Below, piece after piece: positions 34,512-43,222 of a DNA stretch of 64,000 bases. The stretch is taken from positions 1-64,000 of the forward strand of contig JAHJUE010000003.1 of NCBI GenBank assembly GCA_018829205.1. The letters are read 5' to 3'. The notes under the pieces are model-generated. The model did not search any database. It was not told where the DNA came from and was given only the letters and a program-made list of their open reading frames with translations. Made by a program: the position numbers and the translations under genes. Source of the DNA: Bacteroidota bacterium (lineage in GTDB: Bacteria; Bacteroidota; Ignavibacteria; Ignavibacteriales; Melioribacteraceae). Positions within the stretch are counted from its first letter, which is position 1; every line of letters begins with the position of its first letter.

Positions 34512-35489
34512 TTAAATCACCGGCTCTTTGAAATATTTGTTTCTGTATTCAATTGGTGTAAGCCCTGTAATCTTTTTAAATACATTACGGAATGCTTTTG
34601 TATCTGAATAACCGACATCAAACATTACTTCGCTAATATTTTTTCTGGTTGATTCAAAGTTGCGTTTTGCGGCTTCAATTTTTACTCTTTGAATATACTC
34701 AACTACTGTATTGTTTGTAGCTAGTTTAAATCTTCTTTCAAAAGTGCGGCGGTTTATTGAAACTTTTTGCGCGAGCTGGTCAACAGTAAATTTATCACAA
34801 TAATTATTTTCAATAAATTCTTGTGAGTGTTTTATTTCTTCATCGTTGTGATTTTTTTGCCCGTTGAATATCGCGAATGATGATTGGCTTTCGCGGTCAA
34901 TATCAATTGCGAAATATTTTGCGGCGAGTATTGCAGTATCCCGGTCGGTATATTTTTCAAGAAGATACAAAAGCAGATTCCAGTATGAGTTAGCTCCGCC
35001 GCTTGAGTAAATTCTGTTTTCTTCCGTGATTATGCTACCGTCCATAATTTCGACATCGGGAAAAGTTTCGCGGAATTCATTGTAATATGCCCAGTGCGTT
35101 GAGCATTTTTTATTTCTTAGTAATCCGGTTGAAGCAAGTAGAAACGCTCCAACACAAAGCGACGCGACTTCGGCGCCGATATTATATTGATTTATAATCC
35201 ACGGGATAGCATTTCTATTTTGTGCAACGGCAGTTTTCATATCTCCGAACAAAGCTGGAATAATTATTAGGTCTGTTTTTGTAACTTCATGGAATAATTT
35301 ATCGGCACGGACTGAGAAAACTCCGTTTAATAAATTAATTTCCTCACTTTCGCCGACGAGTTGAACTTCAAATAATGGCTTTTGCCCTGAAGCTTTTAAA
35401 AACTGGTTGGCGGCTGTAAATAAATACCTTGGGTCGGCTATAGCTTCCATTACCGCCGACTTTGCAGCTAATATTGAAATTATTTTCAT
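34512..35489 (-). CDS. AraC-family regulator with N-terminal DJ-1/PfpI-like domain (GlxA type)
   Basis: A 325-residue regulator. The N-terminal 170 residues form a glutamine-amidotransferase-like (DJ-1/PfpI) domain with VASLCVGAFLLASTGLL, where a Cys stands at the nucleophile elbow, and the C-terminal 100 residues hold two helix-turn-helix units ending in DVGYSDTKAFRNVFKKITGLTP. The start MKIISILAAKS at 35489 is preferred to a TTG at 35525, which has GGGG directly abutting it. It is divergent to the VOC gene on the right, so it may control that gene from the 150-nt shared spacer. Confidence 0.87.
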   Translation of the reverse strand: MKIISILAAKSAVMEAIADPRYLFTAANQFLKASGQKPLFEVQLVGESEEINLLNGVFSVRADKLFHEVTKTDLIIIPALFGDMKTAVAQNRNAIPWIINQYNIGAEVASLCVGAFLLASTGLLRNKKCSTHWAYYNEFRETFPDVEIMDGSIITEENRIYSSGGANSYWNLLLYLLEKYTDRDTAILAAKYFAIDIDRESQSSFAIFNGQKNHNDEEIKHSQEFIENNYCDKFTVDQLAQKVSINRRTFERRFKLATNNTVVEYIQRVKIEAAKRNFESTRKNISEVMFDVGYSDTKAFRNVFKKITGLTPIEYRNKYFKEPVI

Positions 35490-35637
35490 GGCTTCTAAAA
35501 TATTTATTTCTAATGTCGCAATCAACCCCTAAACTAGCCGTTTTTACACCGCTATGATTTGTAAATCTGATTATATATTTCGTTTGCAATTTAAAATAAA
35601 TAAAAAGAGATTATATCCTTTAATGCGTATATACGAA

Positions 35638-36042
35638 ATGAAAAGATTAATAACATATCTGACTTTTAACGGAAACTGTAGAGAAGCGATGTCATTTTAC
35701 CGGGATTGTTTGGGAGGTGAATTACAATATCAAACAATAGGAGAAACTCCCGACGCTGGTAAAATTCCTGAAAATATGAAAAGGTATATTTTTCAGGCAA
35801 CTCTGATAAAAGATAACTGCATAATCGTAGCGACTGATTTAGTCTGTGACAGTCAATTAATAAAAGGCAATTCAGTATCAATATTAATTGAATGCACAAA
35901 TAAAAAAGAAATGAAAACTTTTTATAAAAAACTTTCAGAAGGCGGAAATCCTGTTCACCCGATACAAAATACATTTTGGGACACATGGTTCGGCGGACTT
36001 ACAGACAAATACAATAACAATTGGCTGTTGCAATACAAATGA
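35638..36042 (+). CDS. VOC/PhnB-like protein
   Basis: A 134-residue protein of the vicinal-oxygen-chelate fold, PhnB-like branch: LTFNGNCREAMSFYRDCLGGE at the start and PIQNTFWDTWFGGLTDKYNNNW at the end. The second motif is characteristic of PhnB-like members of unknown function. The start at 35638 (MKRLITYL) fits the family; longer in-frame openings would add an unrelated N-terminus. Confidence 0.8.
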   Translation: MKRLITYLTFNGNCREAMSFYRDCLGGELQYQTIGETPDAGKIPENMKRYIFQATLIKDNCIIVATDLVCDSQLIKGNSVSILIECTNKKEMKTFYKKLSEGGNPVHPIQNTFWDTWFGGLTDKYNNNWLLQYK

Positions 36043-36091
36043 ATTAAATAAAGATTGAAAAATAGTAACAAATAATATGGAGAATGATAAA

Positions 36092-36661
36092 ATGAGAAAA
36101 TTAAAACTGCAGATGCAATTAACTGTAAACGGATTTTCATGCGGTCCGAACGGAGAATTAGAATGGATGACATGGAACTGGGATGATGAATTAAAAAACT
36201 ATGTAACCGGAATAACTAATTCGTTTGATACAATTCTGCTCGGCAGAAAAATGACCGACGGGTTTATTTCATATTGGACCGAAGTGACGAAAAATCCGGA
36301 TAATCCCGAATACGCTGCCGCAAAGATTTTTATTGATACTCCTAAAATAGTTTTTACAAAAACACTTGAAAAAAGTGAGTGGGAAAATACTGTGTTAGCT
36401 AAAGGCGATATTGTTGAGACAGTAAATAATTTAAGGAAGCAGGAAGGAAGGGATATAATAGTTTACGGCGGAGCTTCTTTTGTCTCTTCATTAATTAAAA
36501 ATAATTTGATCGATGAATATTATCTTTTTATTAATCCACAAGCTATCGGCAACGGCATGGATGTATTCGGTGAGGTTAACGGCGTCTTTAAACTAAAACT
36601 TGTTGAAAGCAGGATTTTTGAATGTGGAATTGTTGTAAATAAATACATCCCGAATAATTAA
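36092..36661 (+). CDS. Dihydrofolate-reductase-like (RibD C-terminal fold) protein
   Basis: A 189-residue protein with KLQMQLTVNGFSCGPNGE, FDTILLGRKMTDGF, GRDIIVYGGASFVSSLI and LFINPQAIGNGMDVFG, the usual order of the YyaP/YwjB-like DHFR-fold group. GGAG at 36079-36082 supports ATG 36092; an ATG at 36077 would overlap that site. It is the second DHFR-like gene in this block. Confidence 0.84.
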   Translation: MRKLKLQMQLTVNGFSCGPNGELEWMTWNWDDELKNYVTGITNSFDTILLGRKMTDGFISYWTEVTKNPDNPEYAAAKIFIDTPKIVFTKTLEKSEWENTVLAKGDIVETVNNLRKQEGRDIIVYGGASFVSSLIKNNLIDEYYLFINPQAIGNGMDVFGEVNGVFKLKLVESRIFECGIVVNKYIPNN

Positions 36662-36677
36662 AAAATAGGAGCGCAAC

Positions 36678-37559
36678 ATGCAAAAAATTACTCCATTTTT
36701 ATGGTTTGATAACCAGGCGGAAGAAGCTGTTAAATTTTATGTTTCGCTATTTAAAAATTCTAAAATAAATAACACTACACGATATAATGAAGAATCGGCA
36801 ATTGCATCTGGCAGAGAGGCAGGTTCGGTAATGACTATAGGGTTTGAATTGCTTGGACAAAAATTTGCCGCGATTAATGGCGGTCCTGTTTTCAAATTCA
36901 ATCCGTCAATTTCCTTATCAATAAACTTGGAAACAGAAGATGAAGTTGATAAACTTTGGTCGGCTTTAATAGAAGGCGGAATCGCGATGATGGATCTGGG
37001 AAAATATGATTGGAGCGAAAAATACGGCTGGCTTCAGGATAAATACGGCGTTTCGTGGCAGATCAGCATCGGCCAAAAAGAAAGCCTGAAAAATGTAATA
37101 ATGCCTTCAATGCTTTTTGTCGGTGATAATTTCGGCAGGGGGGAAGAAGCACTTAATTTTTATACTTCGCTTTTTGAAAATTCCGAAGTTTGTGTAATTG
37201 TCCGCGTCGGTGAAGAAAAAGGCGAATCCGGGCAAAAGGTTTTATATTCACAGTACAACTTAAACGGAAGTTCGTTTATTTTAATGGAAAACGAATTTGA
37301 ACACGCGTTTAATTTTAATGAAGCAGTTTCATTTGTTGTTAATTGTAAAGGTCAGGATGAAGTAGATTATTTCTGGAATAAATTTACGGCAGACGGAACG
37401 GAAAGCATGTGCGGATGGCTGAAAGATAAATTTGGCGTTTCATGGCAAATTGTGCCTGAGGAATTGCACCAAGCATTGGGAAATCCAGATCCTGAAAAAG
37501 CCAGAAAAGCAATGCAGGCAATGCTGGGGATGAAAAAGATAATTATCGCAGATTTATAA
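36678..37559 (+). CDS. Two-domain VOC/PhnB-like protein (3-demethylubiquinone methyltransferase-like annotation)
   Basis: A 293-residue protein with two homologous VOC halves. Each starts with a PFLWFDNQAEEAVKFYVSLF-type segment (second copy near MLFVGDNFGRGEEALNFYTSLF) and ends with GWLQDKYGVSWQI or GWLKDKFGVSWQI. Database names for this family refer to a methyltransferase, but no SAM-binding motif is present, so an enzymatic role is unproven. AGGAGCG precedes the ATG. Confidence 0.82.
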   Translation: MQKITPFLWFDNQAEEAVKFYVSLFKNSKINNTTRYNEESAIASGREAGSVMTIGFELLGQKFAAINGGPVFKFNPSISLSINLETEDEVDKLWSALIEGGIAMMDLGKYDWSEKYGWLQDKYGVSWQISIGQKESLKNVIMPSMLFVGDNFGRGEEALNFYTSLFENSEVCVIVRVGEEKGESGQKVLYSQYNLNGSSFILMENEFEHAFNFNEAVSFVVNCKGQDEVDYFWNKFTADGTESMCGWLKDKFGVSWQIVPEELHQALGNPDPEKARKAMQAMLGMKKIIIADL

Positions 37560-37597
37560 AACATGTAATTATTAAATTATTATGAAAGGAAAAATTT

Positions 37598-38059
37598 ATG
37601 GAAAAACTAAATTTCTCAATCGAAATAAACGCACCGAAAGAAAAAGTTTGGAATACAATGCTCGAAGATAAAACTTACAGAGCATGGACAGAGGCATTTA
37701 CGCCCGGCTCGCATTTTGTGGGCGATTGGAATAAAGGAAGTAAAATTCTTTTTTTAGGTCCGGGACAAAACGGAGAAATGGGAGGCATGGTGAGCCTCAT
37801 TAAAGAAAACAAACTTCACGAATATATTTCAATTGAACACCTCGGTATTGTTCAAGACGGAAAAGAAGATATAACAAGCGACGGGGTAAAAGACTGGGCC
37901 GGCGCTCTTGAAAATTATTCGTTCACCGAAAAAGACGGCGTTACAAAGGTCTCGGTAGAAATGGACTCTAATGAAGAATATTCAGAAATGTTTAACGGTA
38001 TGTGGCCGAAAGCTCTGCATAAACTTAAAGAACTGGCAGAGGATGACTTGAATAAATAA
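37598..38059 (+). CDS. SRPBCC domain protein
   Basis: A 153-residue SRPBCC protein (LNFSIEINAPKEKVWNTMLEDKTYRAWT; C-terminal MWPKALHKLKELAE). It differs from the three AHSA1-like neighbours in lacking the WWGP motif, so it forms a separate branch. AAAGGAA precedes ATG 37598. Confidence 0.82.
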   Translation: MEKLNFSIEINAPKEKVWNTMLEDKTYRAWTEAFTPGSHFVGDWNKGSKILFLGPGQNGEMGGMVSLIKENKLHEYISIEHLGIVQDGKEDITSDGVKDWAGALENYSFTEKDGVTKVSVEMDSNEEYSEMFNGMWPKALHKLKELAEDDLNK

Positions 38060-38101
38060 AATATTTCATAAAATAAAACGGTTAAGAAATAACCACTACA
38101 C

Positions 38102-38389
38102 TTAAGTCTTAATTCGTTTAATTATAGGAATCTTTCTACTGTTCTTTATTTTCCAAAGATCATGTTTTGATTGCAGGTCGAGCCAAAATTGTGCTTCAAC
38201 TCCAAAGCCGTGCTCTAATCGCAGAGCCATCTCTGCGCTAATGCGCGCAGTTTCATTTACTATTTCGGAGAGTTGCTTGCGGCTGACTTGCAAACACTCA
38301 GCAGCTTTCGTAATAGAAAGTTTCATTTCCTTTAGAATATCTTCCCGGAGAATTGCACCGGGGTGTGTAGGTTTCATATTTCGTTTCAT
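38102..38389 (-). CDS. higA: HigA-family antitoxin (XRE helix-turn-helix)
   Basis: A 95-residue protein with the HigA signature HPGAILREDILKEMKLSITKAA, recognition helix VSRKQLSEIVNE and MALRLEHGFGVEAQFW. It lies 11 nt downstream of the toxin gene on the same strand, the toxin-first order of higBA loci, and should bind and repress the shared promoter while neutralising HigB. A start at the second Met (38377) is also possible. Confidence 0.9.
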   Translation of the reverse strand: MKRNMKPTHPGAILREDILKEMKLSITKAAECLQVSRKQLSEIVNETARISAEMALRLEHGFGVEAQFWLDLQSKHDLWKIKNSRKIPIIKRIKT

Positions 38390-38400
38390 AATTTTTTCTT

Positions 38401-38682
38401 TTAATGATAATCTATATAATTTACGTCATAAACAATTTCGTTCTCGATGCGAAAAATGATGCGATAATTTCCGGTAATAGAAATTGACCAATATCCTTTC
38501 AGATCTCCTGATAAGGAATGGAGTTTATATCCTGGAATTTGTCTAACCGGTTCTAATGTTTTTATTGTATCTAAAACAGTTAATATGCGCCGTATTTTTT
38601 CCAGTTGAATAGACGGCAACTTTGAGGAATCATCTTTTTCCCATAATAGCCGCAATCCTTTATGAATTATGGATTCAATCAT
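38401..38682 (-). CDS. higB: HigB/RelE-family toxin
   Basis: A 93-residue protein matching the HigB subgroup of RelE toxins: FHKG-like opening (IIHKGLRLLWEKDDSS), RQIPGYKLHSLSGDLKGYWSISITGNYRIIF and final YDVNYIDYH. Such toxins cut mRNA on translating ribosomes. Together with the adjacent higA it forms an intact type II module that breaks the strand direction of the SRPBCC/VOC block, consistent with insertion. Confidence 0.9.
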   Translation of the reverse strand: MIESIIHKGLRLLWEKDDSSKLPSIQLEKIRRILTVLDTIKTLEPVRQIPGYKLHSLSGDLKGYWSISITGNYRIIFRIENEIVYDVNYIDYH

Positions 38683-38771
38683 AACGTAAATATAAGCTGT
38701 AACCTCAAAGGTTACAAGTAATTTTAAAGAAAAATTGTAAAAAAATAATCATAATATGGAATAAGAAAAAA

Positions 38772-40214
38772 GTGAACGAAGAAAATAATCTCGAATTGAA
38801 AATAAATAACGGAAGTGTCGAACAGCAGCCGCAATCAATATGGCAGGAACTTAAAAACGCAATCCGCGGCAGCGAAGCGGATTATACACAGATAAAAATA
38901 GGCAAAGCAATTTTCCTGCTCGCAGTTCCTATGATTCTTGAATTAATAATGGAATCGACTTTCGCGGTTGTTGATATTTATTTTGTCGGCAAACTCGGCT
39001 CATCGGCTGTCGCTACCGTAGGATTAACGGAAACATATATGTTTCTGCTTTATTCAATCTGCATGGGTCTGGCAATGGCTGTAACTGCTATTGTTGCCAG
39101 AAGGATTGGAGAAAAAGAAAAAGATAAAGCCGGAGTAGCGGCGGTTCAATCAATCTTTATAGGTATAATTGCGTCGCTGCCTTTTGCGATTGCAGGGATT
39201 TTCTTTGCCAGAGAGCTGCTTGAGCTTATGGGCGCAGATAAGTGGACACTTGAACACGGATATCCTTACGCACAATGGATGCTGGGCGGTAATGTAGTTA
39301 TTATGCTGCTGTTTGTTATTAATGCGATTTTCCGAGGCGCTGGCGACGCAGCAATCGCGATGCGCGTTCTTTGGCTGGCAAACGGAATTAATATAATTCT
39401 TGATCCCATTCTTATTTTCGGTTGGGGACCTTTTCCCGAACTTGGAATTGAAGGAGCCGCAATAGCAACAAATATCGGAAGAGGAATTGGAGTAATAATG
39501 CAGCTCTTCGTTTTATTCAGAGGCGGCAAACATATTCGAGTGTTTCGCGAGCATTTAAGTTTGAACTGGGAAATTATCACAAAAATTATTAAAACATCCT
39601 TGGGCGGAATTGGACAAATGATTGTTGCAATGACATCATGGATTTTTATAATGAGAATACTTGCCGGGTTTGGTAGCGAAGTAGTTGCCGGAGCAACAAT
39701 TTCTATACGCATTATGATGTTTACAATGATGCCCGCATGGGGAATGTCAAACGCCGCTGCAACTCTCGTCGGGCAAAATCTCGGTGCGAATCAGCCTGAT
39801 CGCGCTGAACAATCAGTTTGGATAACAGGTTTTTGCAACATGGGTTTTTTAATAGTGATTGGTGTAATTTATTTCTTTTTCAGCAGAAATTTAGTTGGAA
39901 TATTTTCAGATGATCCCGGTGTTATTTCCGTCGGCGGTGAATGGCTGCATATAATATCTTATTCATATTTTGTTTACGGCTGGTGGATGGTTGCGTCGCA
40001 GGCATTTAACGGAGCGGGAGATACCGTAACTCCTACCAAAATTAATTTTGTGTTTTTCTGGCTGCTGCAGATTCCGCTTTCTTACCTAATAGCAGAAGTT
40101 TTTGGAATGGGTTACATAGGCGTATTCTGGGTAATTTTTGTTACTGAAACTTCGGTAGGACTTTTCACATTATGGTTATTTAAAAAAGGGAAATGGAAAA
40201 AGGCTGTAGTATAA
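38772..40214 (+). CDS. MATE family efflux transporter
   Basis: A 480-residue membrane protein with 12 predicted segments and MATE features: FLLAVPMILELIMESTFAVVDIYFVGKLG near the N-terminus, AIFRGAGDAAIAM in the middle and SQAFNGAGDTVTPTKIN in the second half. It expels cationic drugs or metabolites using Na+ or H+. A hydrophilic 30-residue N-terminal extension precedes the first helix. The start is GTG 38772. The higBA pair upstream is divergent. Confidence 0.9.
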   Translation: MNEENNLELKINNGSVEQQPQSIWQELKNAIRGSEADYTQIKIGKAIFLLAVPMILELIMESTFAVVDIYFVGKLGSSAVATVGLTETYMFLLYSICMGLAMAVTAIVARRIGEKEKDKAGVAAVQSIFIGIIASLPFAIAGIFFARELLELMGADKWTLEHGYPYAQWMLGGNVVIMLLFVINAIFRGAGDAAIAMRVLWLANGINIILDPILIFGWGPFPELGIEGAAIATNIGRGIGVIMQLFVLFRGGKHIRVFREHLSLNWEIITKIIKTSLGGIGQMIVAMTSWIFIMRILAGFGSEVVAGATISIRIMMFTMMPAWGMSNAAATLVGQNLGANQPDRAEQSVWITGFCNMGFLIVIGVIYFFFSRNLVGIFSDDPGVISVGGEWLHIISYSYFVYGWWMVASQAFNGAGDTVTPTKINFVFFWLLQIPLSYLIAEVFGMGYIGVFWVIFVTETSVGLFTLWLFKKGKWKKAVV

Positions 40215-40335
40215 GTGAAAATAAAACCTACAATGGATATAAAACCAAATATCTAATTATTGCGGGGCAAAACAATATAATTAACTGTCAATATCAACAA
40301 ACTAAATATTATATAATATACATAGGAGAAAAAAT

Positions 40336-40767
40336 ATGGCTTTGATAAATCCCTATTTAAATTTCCCGGGAACTACTGAAGAAGCTTTTAATTTATATAA
40401 ATCTGTATTCGGCGGCGAGTTTGTTATGGTTATGCGTTTTAAAGATACTCCCGACGGCGAAAAACTTTCCGAGGAAGAAAAGAATAAAATTATGCATATC
40501 GCGCTGCCCATCGGCGACGGAAATATTTTAATGGCGACCGATTCGCTGGAATCAATGGGACATAAAACAACTGCAGGAACAAATTTTCATCTGTCTATCG
40601 ACGTCGAAAGTAAAGAAAAAGCCGACAAAATATTTAACGGGCTATCAGCCGGAGGCAATATAGAGCAGCCGATGCAGGATCAATTCTGGGGAGACTACTT
40701 CGGCATGCTTACCGACAAATTCGGAATACAATGGATGGTAAGTTATACTTATCCGCAAAATAAATAA
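40336..40767 (+). CDS. VOC/PhnB-like protein
   Basis: A 143-residue PhnB-like VOC protein: YLNFPGTTEEAFNLYKSVFGGEF at the start and QDQFWGDYFGMLTDKFGIQWM at the end. ATAGGAGAA precedes ATG 40336. It closes the block of VOC/SRPBCC/DHFR-like genes and is followed by a strong terminator. Confidence 0.85.
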   Translation: MALINPYLNFPGTTEEAFNLYKSVFGGEFVMVMRFKDTPDGEKLSEEEKNKIMHIALPIGDGNILMATDSLESMGHKTTAGTNFHLSIDVESKEKADKIFNGLSAGGNIEQPMQDQFWGDYFGMLTDKFGIQWMVSYTYPQNK

Positions 40768-40798
40768 TCAAAATAAGTTGCGTTCTAAAAACTGAATT

Positions 40799-40833
40799 AA
40801 AAGCCTATTTATTTAAATAGGCTTTTAATTTTT
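40799..40833 (+). terminator. Rho-independent terminator after VOC gene
   Basis: A perfect 12-bp stem (AAAAGCCTATTT at 40799-40810 with AAATAGGCTTTT at 40815-40826) encloses a 4-nt loop and runs into a T-rich tail. It ends transcription of the region C genes. The stem is symmetrical, so it could act from either strand. The rest of the spacer up to 41042 is AT-rich and shows no other element. Confidence 0.85.
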
Positions 40834-41042
40834 ATTAAATCACATGGCTCACGCCGCAAAATAAATAACTGCTTGAAAAGTTTAATAAATCATCGGATAT
40901 ATTATCTGAATTTAACCGATAAATTTATTATAATTTACCTGCTTCATAAAATTCTTATTATTTAATAAATACTACTTTTGATAAGGTTATAAAACTTACT
41001 TATATGTTTAAATAAAGTTGCTAACATAAATATTTATTAATT

Positions 41043-42875
41043 GTGAAAAATAAAAATCAAGAAAATAAATTTTCAAGCAGCTCAATAAGCCTTGCTGTTC
41101 TACCGTTCGATAATTTCACCGGCGATATTGAGCATGACTATTTTTCCCGCGGCTTTGTTGAAGACCTTATTACTGATCTATCAAGATTTTCAACAATTAA
41201 TGTTATTTCATCTAATACATCATTTTCAGAAAGTTTGCCTGCAGATATTTCCACCGCTGAAAAATATGGAATTAATTATTTTCTTAAAGGCAGTTTAAGA
41301 AAGATGGGAAACAAAATTAGAATTAGTACTCAGCTCTTTAATCCATTTAATCAGAATGTTCTTTGGGCAGAAAAGTATGATTCGGATTTGGAAGAAATTT
41401 TTGAAATTCAAGACAGTATAATTGAGCAGGTTGTGAGTTCGCTTTCGGTAAAAATTGATATGCAGCATTTATCTATGACGAGAAAAAAAGAGACTGCACA
41501 GCTTGAAGCTTACGACTGCTGGTTAAGGGGTTACGAATATTTGAGGAAAGGTACAATTAAAGATGATGAAAAAGCTCGCGAGATATTTAAAATAGCGCTT
41601 GAAATTGATCCGTTTTACGGTAGAGCATACGCAGGTTTATCTCTTTCTTATTTTAATGAATGGACTTGTCAGCTTTGGGATCGCTGGGACGATTATATTA
41701 ATAAAGCTTTCGATTATGCCAATAAGGCTAATAGTTATAGTGGGAATGATCATCTCGTTCAAATGATTCTGGGCAGAGTACTGTTATATAGACGTAATTT
41801 TGAATTAGCCTCTAAACATATCAACAAATCTTATGAATTAAACCCGAATGATGCCGACTGTCTGGTCCAATTGGCAAACTGCAAAGGACTTTTGGGTAAA
41901 ACGGAAGAAGCAATATCATTGTTCAACAAAGCAATTAAGCTAAACCCGCTTCATTTTGATTGGTATAACGTTTACGGTGCAATGATTTATTATGCCGCAG
42001 AGGATTATGATAAACTTATTAAACTTGCCGAGGCAATTCCCGTCGGACTTTCCGTTGATCTGGCTGCTTATATTGCCGTAGCATATGCGTATAAATCCAA
42101 TTTGGAAAAGGCAGGATATTATATTCAGATTTATAAAAAATATTTTAAGGAAAAAATAATGTATGGAAACGAACCTTTTCCGGGAGAAGCTTTGGATTGG
42201 GTGATCGCGGTTAATCCATATAAAAAAGAGGAAGATATAAAAAGACTTATACATGGATTAAAATTAGCGGGATTGGAAAGTAATGAAAGCGGTAAATCAT
42301 TTTATGATAAGGTTGGAAATAATGTTGGAAATAATCTTGAAATAAATTCGGCAAATATTTTCAGGAAAAATGGAAATCTATGGCAAATAACGTTTAATAA
42401 TCTTTTTATTCAATTACCTGAAGTTAAAGGTTTTATTGATATATCTAAACTGATTGTCAATGCCGATAAGGAAATTCACTGTTCTGATCTTATGGGAAAT
42501 GTAATAAGTTTTGACGAGGGAATTGAAGCGATTGATGAAAAAGCAAAGAGAAAATATCAGTCTAAAATCCGGGACCTTCAATCAGAACTTCGAGAAGCGG
42601 AAGAAATGAATGATATCGGCAGATCAGAAGTTATATCTGAAGAATTAAATCAAATAATAGAACATTTATCAAAATCGACCGGATTAAAAGGAAAGAGCCG
42701 CAAATTATACGACCCGTCGGAAAAAGCACGTTCGGCAGTTACTCTTAGAATTAAAAGCGCAATTCGGAAAATTGAAACCGTTCACCCCTCTTTAGCAAAA
42801 CATTTTCAAAATAATATTAAAACAGGTACTTACTGCATTTACTCTCCCGAAAATCCCGTAAAATGGGAATTATAA
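41043..42875 (+). CDS. TolB-like N-terminal / TPR protein with adenylate-cyclase-associated C-terminal domain
   Basis: A 610-residue protein. Residues about 12-135 form the TolB/FlgO-like domain (LAVLPFDNFTGDIEHDYFSRGFVEDLITDLSRF, GSLRKMGNKIRISTQLFN) that usually follows adenylate cyclase or winged-helix domains. Residues 150-400 hold TPRs (YAGLSLSYFNEW, DADCLVQLANCKGLLGKTEEAISLFNKAIKLNPLHFDWYN). The last 150 residues (AIDEKAKRKYQSKIRDLQSELREAEE, then RARSAVTLRIKSAIRKIETVHPSLAKHFQ-like) form a domain seen at the end of cyclase and ATPase regulators in other phyla. No catalytic or DNA-binding domain precedes it. The start is GTG 41043. Confidence 0.78.
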   Translation: MKNKNQENKFSSSSISLAVLPFDNFTGDIEHDYFSRGFVEDLITDLSRFSTINVISSNTSFSESLPADISTAEKYGINYFLKGSLRKMGNKIRISTQLFNPFNQNVLWAEKYDSDLEEIFEIQDSIIEQVVSSLSVKIDMQHLSMTRKKETAQLEAYDCWLRGYEYLRKGTIKDDEKAREIFKIALEIDPFYGRAYAGLSLSYFNEWTCQLWDRWDDYINKAFDYANKANSYSGNDHLVQMILGRVLLYRRNFELASKHINKSYELNPNDADCLVQLANCKGLLGKTEEAISLFNKAIKLNPLHFDWYNVYGAMIYYAAEDYDKLIKLAEAIPVGLSVDLAAYIAVAYAYKSNLEKAGYYIQIYKKYFKEKIMYGNEPFPGEALDWVIAVNPYKKEEDIKRLIHGLKLAGLESNESGKSFYDKVGNNVGNNLEINSANIFRKNGNLWQITFNNLFIQLPEVKGFIDISKLIVNADKEIHCSDLMGNVISFDEGIEAIDEKAKRKYQSKIRDLQSELREAEEMNDIGRSEVISEELNQIIEHLSKSTGLKGKSRKLYDPSEKARSAVTLRIKSAIRKIETVHPSLAKHFQNNIKTGTYCIYSPENPVKWEL

Positions 42876-43222
42876 TTTATTTTCATATAAATGTCTTTTT
42901 CATTTGAATTCTTATAGAAATATTCTGATAATCTTTTTCTTAAGTCCTAATCAATAAGTGATATTTATCTATTTTGAGTTCCCCGGATTATGTGCAACCA
43001 AATCTTTGTAAACGACCGGACAGACATAACAACTCCTGTTTCTTCTAAAAATATAATGAAAACGGTTGTGACCGCTGAGGTTAAATTATAATGATTTGTC
43101 GAACCCAATGGATAAATCCGGTGGATAATGAGATGCATCTCTTTACCAACCTTACATCGTAAGTTTTTTACTTACGCCTTCAGGGTATAAATATTTTTAA
43201 TAATTAACCTTGGAGATTCAAA
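42876..43222. other. Intergenic spacer, 347 nt, no convincing gene
   Basis: No gene is supported here. A 33-codon frame at 42990 has no ribosome binding site or recognisable sequence. CGTAAG at 43158-43163 and CTTACG at 43171-43176 form a weak 6-bp hairpin of unknown purpose. A possible GGAG lies just before the next gene. Confidence 0.6.

Noticed and set aside
42990-43091. 33-codon frame in the spacer before the sterol-desaturase gene
   Set aside because: No ribosome binding site, no recognisable motif and length within chance expectation.
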